Positions 57,501-64,000 of a stretch of DNA of 64,000 nt are shown here, piece by piece. The translations under genes were made by a program, and so were the position numbers. The notes beneath the pieces were generated by a model. The model saw only the letters and a list, made by a program, of their open reading frames with translations. It was not told the DNA's origin and did not search any database. The stretch lies in NCBI RefSeq assembly GCF_025143365.1, contig NZ_JALXPE010000008.1, positions 1 to 64,000 of the forward strand, given 5' to 3'. Source of the DNA: Microbacterium sp. p3-SID336. Its GTDB lineage: Bacteria > Actinomycetota > Actinomycetes > Actinomycetales > Microbacteriaceae. Each line of letters opens with the position of its first letter. Within the stretch, counting starts at the first letter, position 1.

Positions 57501-58841
57501 TCACGGTCGCCGGACGCTGCGGGTCACGGTGAACTTGGGGGTGCGGCGCAGCTGCTCCGTGCGCCCGATCAGTCGCGTCAGCTCCGGCCGGTAGCCGAGG
57601 CTCGAGTTGTACACCGCGAGGAGCTCTCCCCCCGGCCGGAGCAGGCGCGCCGCGGCTTCGAACAGCCTGGTCGCCGCCCCCGTGTGCACGCTGCTGCCGA
57701 GGTGGAACGGCGGGTTGAGCAGCACCGTGTCGAACGAGCCGTCGGGCAGCGCCGAACCCGCGTCGTCGTGCGTGACCGCGACCCGGTCGGCCACGCCGTT
57801 GGCGTCGACGGTCGCCCGCGCGGAGGCCACGGCCGCGGCCGAGCGGTCCGTCGCCGTGACTGCGTCGCCGGGGTGCGCGAGGGCCCACGTCACCGCGAGC
57901 GCGCCCGTGCCGCAGCCGAGGTCGAGCACGCGGCGGCCCTCGCCGTTCACAACTCCGGAAGAATCCGCGTTCTCGGGCCGATATGGGCTCGAATCGGCTC
58001 GAACGCGCCCGTTTCTCCGGAGTTGTGAACCGTCGACGGCGAGCACGTCCCGCAGCACGCGGGTGCCGATGTCGAGCCGGGCGCCGGCGAACGCCCCGCC
58101 GTGCGCCACCAGGGTCAGCCCGTCGTGCTGCTCCCGCACCGGGAAGGGCGGCGCCACGGGCACGGGCAGCGGCGAGGACGCCACGACGAGCCGGGACTTG
58201 CGCTCGGCCCGCTGCGGCTGCACGTGCGCGAACCGACGCGCCAGCACCTCGTTCTGCGCCAGGGTCATGTGCTTCACACGACCTCCGGCGACCAGCACCA
58301 CGTCGGGCGCCGCCCAGCGCGCGACGGCATCGGCGATCTCCTCCAGCTCGGCGAGCGCCTTCGGCAGCTGCAGCAGCACGAGCCGCGCGCCCCGCAGCAG
58401 CGCCTCGTCGAGCTCGTGGGGGACGAACGGGAGGTCGGTCGCCTCGGGTGCGCCGTGGGCACCCCGGAGCCGGTGTGCCGCGCCGTCGTCTTCGCCGCGG
58501 CCCGGCTCGGGTGCGGCGGAGGCACCACGGAGCGGGCGTGCGGCGCCATCGCCTTCGCCTTCGCCGGGGGTGGAGACGAGCCCGAGCTCCTGCGCGTTGC
58601 GGGCGAGCGCGCGGCGGCCGGTCGCGAGGTCCTGGTGCACGCGGATGCCGCGGAGTCCTGCGTGCACGAGGGCGAGGGTGATCGCGCCGTACTCGTCCCC
58701 GATCACCGCGATGTCGGAGCCGTCGACCCCGGAGTCCCGCGCGCGCCCGACCAGGAGCAGGTCGGTGGCGTCGTACGCCTGGAGGTTCTCCGCCTCCACG
58801 TCCGGCCAGCGGCGCAGGCGACTGTAGGGGAACTCCGGCAC
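57501..58841 (-). CDS. Class I SAM methyltransferase, RsmC/RlmG-like, with in-frame palindrome insertion
   Basis: This is a 446-residue protein. An N-terminal degenerate methyltransferase-like half (residues ~1-230, with LPKALAELEEIADAVARW) precedes an active C-terminal half containing VLDLGCGTGALA (SAM loop) and NPPFHLG (the NPPF motif of enzymes that methylate a base amine). This two-domain plan matches RsmC/RlmG, which methylate guanine N2 in rRNA. Between the halves, just before the SAM loop, residues ~271-299 are encoded by an inserted palindrome. An Ala/Gly/Arg-rich duplicated stretch lies near residues 98-135. The GTG start at 58841 is my best choice; the frame continues upstream as shadow. 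Confidence 0.85.
   Translation of the reverse strand: MPEFPYSRLRRWPDVEAENLQAYDATDLLLVGRARDSGVDGSDIAVIGDEYGAITLALVHAGLRGIRVHQDLATGRRALARNAQELGLVSTPGEGEGDGAARPLRGASAAPEPGRGEDDGAAHRLRGAHGAPEATDLPFVPHELDEALLRGARLVLLQLPKALAELEEIADAVARWAAPDVVLVAGGRVKHMTLAQNEVLARRFAHVQPQRAERKSRLVVASSPLPVPVAPPFPVREQHDGLTLVAHGGAFAGARLDIGTRVLRDVLAVDGSQLRRNGRVRADSSPYRPENADSSGVVNGEGRRVLDLGCGTGALAVTWALAHPGDAVTATDRSAAAVASARATVDANGVADRVAVTHDDAGSALPDGSFDTVLLNPPFHLGSSVHTGAATRLFEAAARLLRPGGELLAVYNSSLGYRPELTRLIGRTEQLRRTPKFTVTRSVRRP
57945..58030. repeat. 86-bp REP-like palindrome inside the methyltransferase gene
   Basis: Perfect 15-base arms, GTTCACAACTCCGGA at 57945-57959 and its complement at 58016-58030, enclose a 56-base partly symmetric centre. 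The whole element is read in frame without a stop and adds about 29 residues at the junction before the SAM-binding loop. Base composition is lower in GC than the surrounding gene. Confidence 0.85.
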
Positions 58842-58895
58842 CAGCCCACTGTACGCGGGGGCCGTGAGGATTTCGCATGTGTCGCCTTCACAGTA

Positions 58896-58911
58896 TTCAC
58901 AACTTCGTGAA
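58896..58911. promoter_or_regulatory. Operator-like palindrome at the ABC exporter promoter
   Basis: TTCAC-N6-GTGAA lies 20 bases upstream of the ABC ATPase ATG and overlaps TATTCA, a possible -10 element (58894-58899). The MarR-like regulator encoded at the end of this operon is a candidate binder. Confidence 0.45.
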
Positions 58912-58931
58912 GCGGGCGTACGCTCGCGCAC

Positions 58932-59927
58932 ATGACCACCGTCATCGCCACTCAGAGCCTCACCAAGCACTACGGGCACGTGCACGCGCTCGACGGCCTC
59001 GACCTGACCGTCGAGCCGGGCCAGGTGCACGGATTCCTCGGCCCCAACGGCGCAGGGAAGTCCACCACCATCCGCATCCTCCTCGGCCTCGCCCGGCGCA
59101 CCGGCGGCACGGCCCTCGTGTTCGGCGAGGATCCGTGGAGCCACGCCGTCGAGCTGCACCGACGGATCGCCTACGTCCCGGGCGACGTGAGCCTGTGGCC
59201 CAACCTCTCCGGCGGCGAGGCGATCGACCTGCTCGCCCGACTGCGCGGAGCCCGCACGCACGAGGCCGCCTACCGGCGCGAGAAGGCGCGGCTGCTCGAC
59301 GCGTTCCAGTTCGATCCGCGCAAGAAGGGTCGGGCGTACTCCAAGGGCAACCGCCAGAAGGTCGCGCTGATCGCCGCGTTCGCCGTGCCCGCCGATCTGC
59401 TGATCCTCGACGAGCCGACGAGCGGCCTCGACCCGCTCATGGCGGTGATCTTCCAGCGCGAGGTCGCCCGCGCCCACGCGAACGGCGCGACGGTGCTGCT
59501 GTCGAGCCACATCATGAGCGAGGTGGAGCAGCTGTGCGACCGCGTGTCGATCATCCGCGCCGGACGCATCGTCGAGACGGGCACGCTCGCCGAGCTGCGG
59601 CACCTCACCCGCAGCGAGGTGTCGTTCACGGCGGCCGGGGTCACCCTCGACGCCGTGAACCGCATCCCTGACGTGCACGACGCCTCCGTGCACGACGACC
59701 GCGTCCGGCTCACCGTCGACAGCGACCGCACCGCGACCGTGCTGCCCGCGCTCGCGGCGTTCGGCATCCGCGATCTGCGCGTGGCGCCTCCCTCCCTGGA
59801 GGAGCTGTTCCTGCGGCACTACGGCGACGATCTCGCGTCGCTGGAGGCCGCGGAGGACGGTGCTTCCGGCGAGACGGGGCAGGGTCTGCGTCGCAGTCGC
59901 CGGTCCCGCGCGGAGCAGCGGCGATGA
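58932..59927 (+). CDS. ABC exporter ATP-binding protein (tetronasin-resistance type)
   Basis: This is a 331-residue ATPase: Walker A GPNGAGKST, signature YSKGNRQKVALIAAF (SKGN replaces SGGQ, as in this subfamily), Walker B LLILDEPTSGLD and switch His in LLSSHIMSEVEQL. After the ATPase core, a C-terminal domain of about 100 residues is present (VSFTAAGVTLDAVNRIPDV onward), with a basic tail. It drives the long ABC-2 permease encoded next, whose start overlaps its stop by ATGA. This pair resembles TnrAB-type polyether or peptide antibiotic exporters; the cargo is unknown. Confidence 0.93.
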   Translation: MTTVIATQSLTKHYGHVHALDGLDLTVEPGQVHGFLGPNGAGKSTTIRILLGLARRTGGTALVFGEDPWSHAVELHRRIAYVPGDVSLWPNLSGGEAIDLLARLRGARTHEAAYRREKARLLDAFQFDPRKKGRAYSKGNRQKVALIAAFAVPADLLILDEPTSGLDPLMAVIFQREVARAHANGATVLLSSHIMSEVEQLCDRVSIIRAGRIVETGTLAELRHLTRSEVSFTAAGVTLDAVNRIPDVHDASVHDDRVRLTVDSDRTATVLPALAAFGIRDLRVAPPSLEELFLRHYGDDLASLEAAEDGASGETGQGLRRSRRSRAEQRR

Positions 59928-61546
59928 CGCGCCTCGCCCTGCTGCTGCGTCAGCGGATCCGGCGCGATCGCCTCCAGGTGCCGCTGTGGATCGTGGGCAC
60001 CGCGCTCATGGCACTCGCGGGGTACGCCGGCGTCAGCCAGTCCTACGCGACCCTCGCCGACCGACAGAACCTCCTCGCCGCGGCACTCGCCAACCCGGTG
60101 ATCCTCCTGTTCCGCGGTCTGCCCTCCGGCACCTCGGAGGGCGCTTTCCTGGCGTTCCTGATCCTGCCGTGGCTGGCCTTTCTGGCCGCGCTGATGAGCA
60201 CGTTCCTCGCGGTCCGGCACACGAGAGGCGACGAGGAGGCGGGCAGGGCCGAGCTGGTGTGGGCGACACCGGCAGGACGACGGCTTCCCACGGTGGCGAC
60301 CGTCGTGCACGGCCTGCTCGCGAACGTCACGCTCGCCGCCCTCACGTCACTCGCGCTCCTGGCGAGTGGGCTCGCACCGGCCGGGTCGCTGCTGATGGGG
60401 GCCGCCGCCGGATCGTGCGGCGTCGCCTTCCTCGGGATCGCGCTGCTGTTCGCGCAGCTCCTGCGCACCTCGCGCGGAGCGAACGCCGCGAGCGTGTGGG
60501 TGCTGGTCGCCGCGTTCCTCGTGAGCGGCATCGGCAACGCCGCCGGCACCCCGAACGACGACCTCTCCGGGATCACGAGCGCCTGGCCCGCGTGGCTCTC
60601 GCCCTTCGGGTGGGCGGAGCAGACGCGTCCGTACGACACCGACACCGCCTGGCCCGTGCTGCTCGGCCTCGTCCTCGGGCTGCTGGGGTGCGCAGCGGCG
60701 CTCGCCCTCCAGGCGGTCCGCGACGTGGACGCCGGTTTCGTCGCGGAACGCCGTGGGCGGACATCCGCACGACCGGCCCTGTCCTCCGCGCACGCGCTGG
60801 TGTGGCGCCTCACGTCGGGCGCGATCGCGGGATGGGCGGTCGGCGGCGTGCTGACCGGACTGCTGGCCACCACGCTGGCCGACGTGGTGGACCGGATCGC
60901 GGGTGAGAATCCGGCGGTGACCGAGATCCTGGAGAAGATCGGCGGGGCATCCGGCGGGCTCGATGAGGTCGTGGTGACCGTGTTCTTCACGCTGCTGGGG
61001 ATCCTGGCAGCGTGCTGCGCCGTGCAGACCGTGGTGCGCGCGCGGCAGGAGGAGGCGCGGGGGACGGCTGAGCTCGTGCTGGCCACCCCGACCGGACGCG
61101 TGCGGTGGCTGGGCGATCACCTGCTGGTGGCTGCGGCCGCGGTCGTCATCGTGGTGGGTGCCGCGGTCGCGGCAGGGTGGCTCGGGGTGTGGAGCCGCGG
61201 CGGCACGGGAGAGCTGTATCGCATCGTCGCGGTCGCCGGTGCCGGGCAGGCGGTCGCGGCGATGGTGTTCGCCGTGCTGACCGCGCTCGTGTTCGTGCTG
61301 CTGCCGCGGGCGAGCATCGCGGTCGCGTGGGCGCTGGTGATGCTGGCCGCGCTGCTCGGCATGTTCGGGCCGCTGTTCGGCCTGCCGGAGTGGAGCGCAA
61401 ACCTGTCACCCTTCGCGGTGACCCCTGTGGTCGACGGGGACGCGGTGGACCTGCGCGGCGGGTGGTGGCTGCTGCTGGTGCTGGGCGTCGGTGCAGCCGC
61501 CGCACTGGTCCTGATGCGCCGGCGCGAGCTGACGACGGGAGGCTGA
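59924..61546 (+). CDS. ABC exporter permease, long ABC-2 type (tetronasin-resistance-like)
   Basis: This is a 540-residue protein with about 12 membrane helices, a duplicated six-helix layout: one half from VPLWIVGTALMALAGYAGV, the second from LTSGAIAGWAVGGVLTGLLATTL. Cytoplasmic loops contain the paired ERAELVWATPAGRRLPTVA-like and GTAELVLATPTGRVRWLGDHL motifs, which contact the ATPase. A single protein thus provides both halves of the channel. It overlaps the ATPase gene and is followed after four bases by the MarR-like gene. It probably exports a lipophilic molecule. Confidence 0.93.
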   Translation: MTRLALLLRQRIRRDRLQVPLWIVGTALMALAGYAGVSQSYATLADRQNLLAAALANPVILLFRGLPSGTSEGAFLAFLILPWLAFLAALMSTFLAVRHTRGDEEAGRAELVWATPAGRRLPTVATVVHGLLANVTLAALTSLALLASGLAPAGSLLMGAAAGSCGVAFLGIALLFAQLLRTSRGANAASVWVLVAAFLVSGIGNAAGTPNDDLSGITSAWPAWLSPFGWAEQTRPYDTDTAWPVLLGLVLGLLGCAAALALQAVRDVDAGFVAERRGRTSARPALSSAHALVWRLTSGAIAGWAVGGVLTGLLATTLADVVDRIAGENPAVTEILEKIGGASGGLDEVVVTVFFTLLGILAACCAVQTVVRARQEEARGTAELVLATPTGRVRWLGDHLLVAAAAVVIVVGAAVAAGWLGVWSRGGTGELYRIVAVAGAGQAVAAMVFAVLTALVFVLLPRASIAVAWALVMLAALLGMFGPLFGLPEWSANLSPFAVTPVVDGDAVDLRGGWWLLLVLGVGAAAALVLMRRRELTTGG

Positions 61547-61550
61547 GGCG

Positions 61551-62093
61551 ATGGCGGCGATGCGGGATGACCGGGACGGCGGCGCGGGGGACCGGAACGG
61601 CGGGCACCGGGGCGTACAGCCGGGGGAGCAGGCGAGGGAGCACCGGGGGGTGCAGCCCGCGGAGCAGGCCGCGGCGATGATGACGGCGGCGGGGATGCCG
61701 CGCATGCCCGCTCGGGTGATGATGGCCCTGGTCGCGGCGCCGGACGGCGGGTACACCGCGGCGCAGCTGTCCGAGCGGCTCGGCGTCTCCCCCGCCGCGG
61801 TGTCGGGGGCGGTGCGCTATCTGCAGCAGCTGCACTTCATCCAGCGGCGCTCACGACCGGGTGACCGTCGCGACCGGTACGAGTTCATGCACGACACGTT
61901 CGCCCTGTCGATCGTGAGCAACCTCCCCGTGTATTCGCGGCTCTCGGAGTACATCGAGGAGATCGCCGTGGAGCAGGAGGAGGACCGCGGGGCGCACGAT
62001 CGTGCCGCGGAACTGGCGGCGTTCCTCCGGTTCCTGTCCGTGCGGATGGCGCAGATCGCGGACGACTGGCGGGCGCAGCGCGACGCGACCTGA
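61551..62093 (+). CDS. MarR/GbsR-like transcriptional regulator
   Basis: This is a 180-residue winged-helix protein. The DNA-binding part is ARVMMALVAAPDGGYTAAQLSERLGVSPAAVSGAVRYLQQLHFIQRRSRPGDRRDRYEF, followed by a C-terminal helical region (YIEEIAVEQEEDRGAHDRAAELAAFLRFLSVRMAQIADDW) for dimerisation. The first ~45 residues are low complexity, Gly/Arg/Gln-rich, with a 12-residue unit (HRGVQP...EQA) present twice. GGAGG precedes the ATG at 61551. It is the third gene of the exporter operon and probably regulates it by binding the TTCAC palindrome upstream of the ATPase gene. Confidence 0.88.
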   Translation: MAAMRDDRDGGAGDRNGGHRGVQPGEQAREHRGVQPAEQAAAMMTAAGMPRMPARVMMALVAAPDGGYTAAQLSERLGVSPAAVSGAVRYLQQLHFIQRRSRPGDRRDRYEFMHDTFALSIVSNLPVYSRLSEYIEEIAVEQEEDRGAHDRAAELAAFLRFLSVRMAQIADDWRAQRDAT

Positions 62094-62134
62094 GTGGATT
62101 TCCGTCGAAGGGTTGACGCGCGGGATGGTTCTAT

Positions 62135-62158
62135 GGTTACTTACTTGAGTAAGTAACC
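62135..62158. promoter_or_regulatory. YtrA-type operator
   Basis: Arms of 11 bases (GGTTACTTACT and its complement AGTAAGTAACC) flank a two-base centre, 22 bases before the GTG of the GntR/YtrA gene. TTGACG at 62113-62118 is a likely -35, placing the -10 within the palindrome. YtrA-family repressors use long AT-rich palindromes of this kind. Confidence 0.8.
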
Positions 62159-62179
62159 CACCAACACCGCGGAGGACTC

Positions 62180-62569
62180 GTGATCGAAGAAGGCAAGCCG
62201 CTCTTCCTCCAGATCGCCGAGCAGATCGAGGACTCGATCCTCGACGGCTCGCTGGCGGAGGAGGCGCAGGCCCCTTCCACGAACGAGCTCGCCGCGTTCT
62301 ACCGCATCAACCCCGCCACCGCAGCGAAGGGAGTCGCCATGCTCACCGACAAGGGAGTGCTCCACAAGCGCCGAGGCATCGGCATGTTCGTCTCGGAGGG
62401 CGCCAGGGAGCTGCTCCTCGGCGAGCGCCGGGCCGCCTTCGCCGACCGCTACATCGACCCGCTCCTCGCCGAAGCCCGCACGCTGGGCCTCGGTGCGGAT
62501 GACCTCGCGGCACTGCTCCGCCAGCGCGCCGCACACACCCCCACCCCAGAAGGGAAGAACCCCGCATGA
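62180..62569 (+). CDS. GntR-family regulator, YtrA subfamily
   Basis: This 129-residue regulator is too short for an FCD or UTRA domain: a winged helix (PLFLQIAEQIEDSILDGSLAEEAQAPSTNELAAFYRINPATAAKGVAMLTDKGVLHKRRGIGMFV) plus a ~45-residue helical tail for dimerisation, the YtrA plan. The GTG at 62180 follows GGAGG with a five-base spacer. The perfect palindrome just upstream is its probable operator, so it likely represses itself and the two ABC genes that follow. It overlaps the ATPase gene by ATGA. Confidence 0.93.
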   Translation: MIEEGKPLFLQIAEQIEDSILDGSLAEEAQAPSTNELAAFYRINPATAAKGVAMLTDKGVLHKRRGIGMFVSEGARELLLGERRAAFADRYIDPLLAEARTLGLGADDLAALLRQRAAHTPTPEGKNPA

Positions 62570-63477
62570 CCGCCGTCATCGAGGTGCAGAATCTCACCAA
62601 GCGCTATAAGGACAAGAGGGCGCTCGACAATGTGACGCTCGCGCTGGAGGGGGGCTCGATCTACGGGCTCCTCGGCCGCAACGGCGCCGGCAAGACGACC
62701 CTCATGTCGATCCTCACCGCCCAGAACTTCGAATCCTCCGGCACCGTCAGGGTGTTCGGCGAGCACCCCTACGAGAACGCGCACGTGCTCGGTCGGATCT
62801 GCTTCGTCCGGGAGAGCCAGAAGTACCCGGACGACGCCTACCCCAAGCACGCGTTCAAGGCGGCGAGCCTGTTCTTCCCGAACTGGGACCAGCAGCTGGC
62901 CGACGAGCTCATCGCCGAGTTCCAGCTGCCCATGAAGCAGACCATCAAGAAGCTGTCCCGCGGCCAGCTCTCCGCGGTCGGCGTCATCATCGGCCTGGCC
63001 TCCCGCGCCGAGATCACGTTCTTCGACGAGCCGTACCTCGGGCTCGACGCGGTCGCGCGACAGATCTTCTACGACCGCCTCGTGGAGGACTACGCCGAGC
63101 ACCCGCGCACCATCATCCTGTCCTCGCACCTGATCGACGAGGTGTCGAACCTCATCGAGAAGGTCATCGTGATCGACAACGGACAGATCCTGCTGAACGA
63201 GGACACCGACGCGGTGCGCGACCGCGCGGTGAACGTCGTCGGCGACGCCGCACTCGTCGACGCCTGGTCGGATGGCCGCGAGGTCCTGCATCGCGACGAG
63301 CTCGGACGGGTGGCCTCTGTCACCGTCATGGGAAGGCTCTCCCCGGAGGAGCGCGCCGAGGTCGTCGCCACCGGTCTCGACCTCACCCCGGTCTCACTGC
63401 AGCAGCTCGTCGTCCGACTCACCCAGAAGAGCGGCGCCGCCGAGAGAGCCGCCACCACGAAGGAGGAGGTCCGCTGA
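62566..63477 (+). CDS. ABC transporter ATP-binding protein of the YtrA module
   Basis: This is a 303-residue ATPase: Walker A GRNGAGKTT, Q-loop equivalent ICFVRESQKYPDDAYPKHAF, signature LSRGQLSAVGVIIGL, Walker B ITFFDEPYLGLD and switch His in LSSHLIDEVSNL. The ATPase core is followed by ~70 residues of regulatory C-terminal domain. Proteins of this type partner the ABC-2 permeases of YtrA operons, which respond to cell-wall-active antibiotics in Bacillus. It is followed by the permease, whose ATG shares one base with its stop. Confidence 0.93.
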   Translation: MTAVIEVQNLTKRYKDKRALDNVTLALEGGSIYGLLGRNGAGKTTLMSILTAQNFESSGTVRVFGEHPYENAHVLGRICFVRESQKYPDDAYPKHAFKAASLFFPNWDQQLADELIAEFQLPMKQTIKKLSRGQLSAVGVIIGLASRAEITFFDEPYLGLDAVARQIFYDRLVEDYAEHPRTIILSSHLIDEVSNLIEKVIVIDNGQILLNEDTDAVRDRAVNVVGDAALVDAWSDGREVLHRDELGRVASVTVMGRLSPEERAEVVATGLDLTPVSLQQLVVRLTQKSGAAERAATTKEEVR

Positions 63478-64000
63478 TGCGCACGTTCAACGTCATCCGA
63501 CTGCAGCTCATCAACAAGGGCACGTTCATCTGGTACCCGCTGATGATCCTGGCCGCCGCCGTGGTGATCTCGGTCCTGATCTACGCCATGATCCCGGTCG
63601 ACACCCCGAAGTACGGCGGCGGCGGGCAGGCGCCGCTGTGGTATTTCTTCGCCGTCGGCATGTCGGCGATGACCCTCACGTTCCCGTTCTCGCAGGCGAT
63701 GAGCATCACACGCCGCGAGTTCTTCTTCGGCACGATGCTGACCGCGGTCCTGGGCAGTGCGATCATGGGCGTGATCTTCCTCATCGGCGGCGGCATCGAG
63801 ATGCTCACCGACGGGTACGGGATCAACGGCTATGTGTTCTACCTGCCGTGGCTGTGGGATGCGGGTCCGGTCGGCGCCTTCGTCGTGTACTTCACCCTCG
63901 CCCTGTTCTTCTTCGTGATCGGCTTCACCGGCGCGACGATCTACAAGAGCTGGGGACAGCTCGTGCTGCTCATCGTGAGCATCGGCCTGGGCCTGATCCT
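63477..64000 (+). CDS. ABC transporter permease of the YtrA module, 3' end cut by window
   Basis: The first 174 residues are visible. The start MRTFNVIRLQLINKGTFIWYPLMILAAAVVISVLIYAMIP shows a cytoplasmic N-terminus and the first membrane helix. A loop with a Gly-rich DTPKYGGGGQAPLWYFFAVGMSAMTLTFPFSQAMSITRREFFFGTMLTA segment follows, then further helices (AVLGSAIMGVIFLIGGGIEML, GAFVVYFTLALFFFVIGFTGATIY). No ABC-2 signature can be judged because the C-terminus is missing. It must be the membrane partner of the ATPase encoded immediately upstream. Confidence 0.9.
   Translation, partial: MRTFNVIRLQLINKGTFIWYPLMILAAAVVISVLIYAMIPVDTPKYGGGGQAPLWYFFAVGMSAMTLTFPFSQAMSITRREFFFGTMLTAVLGSAIMGVIFLIGGGIEMLTDGYGINGYVFYLPWLWDAGPVGAFVVYFTLALFFFVIGFTGATIYKSWGQLVLLIVSIGLGLI

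Noticed and set aside
57960..58015. A frameshift in the methyltransferase gene at the palindrome
   Set aside because: The frame reads through without a stop, and motifs on both sides (the N-terminal half and VLDLGCGTG) are in the same frame.
1..64000. tRNA, rRNA, integrase or insertion-sequence genes
   Set aside because: I looked for them and found none that I could support from the sequence.

Overview
The window is high-GC DNA (close to 70% by eye) packed with short operons whose genes often overlap by 1-4 bases (ATGA, GTGA, TGATG). GTG starts, lipoprotein and Tat signals, ROK, PadR and YtrA regulators, a sugar ABC importer with no ATPase gene of its own, and a DUF11-repeat surface protein ending in an LAITG-like sorting signal all point to an actinomycete. 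Microbacterium or a close relative in the Microbacteriaceae is my best guess, by recognition only. I saw no rRNA, tRNA, CRISPR array, phage or insertion-sequence transposase. Both ends of the window cut a gene.

Left part (1-8.7 kb): a truncated peptide-type ABC binding protein lies divergent to a GntR/FCD regulator. Two tandem paralogous secreted GH26-like glycosidases follow, then a Tat-exported beta-helix protein. This looks like an extracellular polysaccharide-processing set.

Catabolic divergon (8.8-22.2 kb): this is the most interesting locus. A ROK repressor at 15.3 kb sits between two operons. The leftward one encodes a sugar ABC binding protein, two permeases, an epimerase-like SDR, a DapA-like aldolase and a 2-hydroxyacid dehydrogenase. 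The rightward one encodes ROK, two Gfo/Idh/MocA oxidoreductases, a class III aminotransferase, two amidohydrolase-fold proteins and an SDR. Together they suggest uptake, oxidation, (trans)amination, ring or lactone hydrolysis and aldol cleavage of an unidentified, possibly amino-bearing, sugar or cyclitol. Several members lack expected catalytic residues.

Middle (22.2-36.1 kb): mostly single genes. These are an APH-fold kinase, CorA, a small acidic protein, an SGNH hydrolase and a beta-propeller lactonase. A possible aspartyl-dipeptide set follows (peptidase E and a Dcu-type C4-dicarboxylate transporter), then a ThrE exporter, a RibD-like reductase, DUF305 and DUF6153-like proteins, a small membrane protein and a large MalT-like LuxR regulator.

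Right part (36.1-64 kb): a 1732-residue surface protein with nine DUF11 repeats comes first. Four ABC modules follow, each beside a different type of regulator: a MacB/FtsX pair next to a two-component system, a PadR/DUF1048/DrrAB operon, a tetronasin-type pair with a MarR-like gene, and a YtrA-type GntR with a further ABC pair that runs off the window. Among them are a membrane esterase, a lipase-maturation-factor homologue, an Ntn-type choloylglycine-hydrolase-like enzyme, a complete glycine-betaine (Opu) importer and an rRNA-methyltransferase-like gene. That last gene carries a REP-like palindrome inserted in frame. Two other nested palindromes form a pair between convergent genes at 50.8-51.0 kb.
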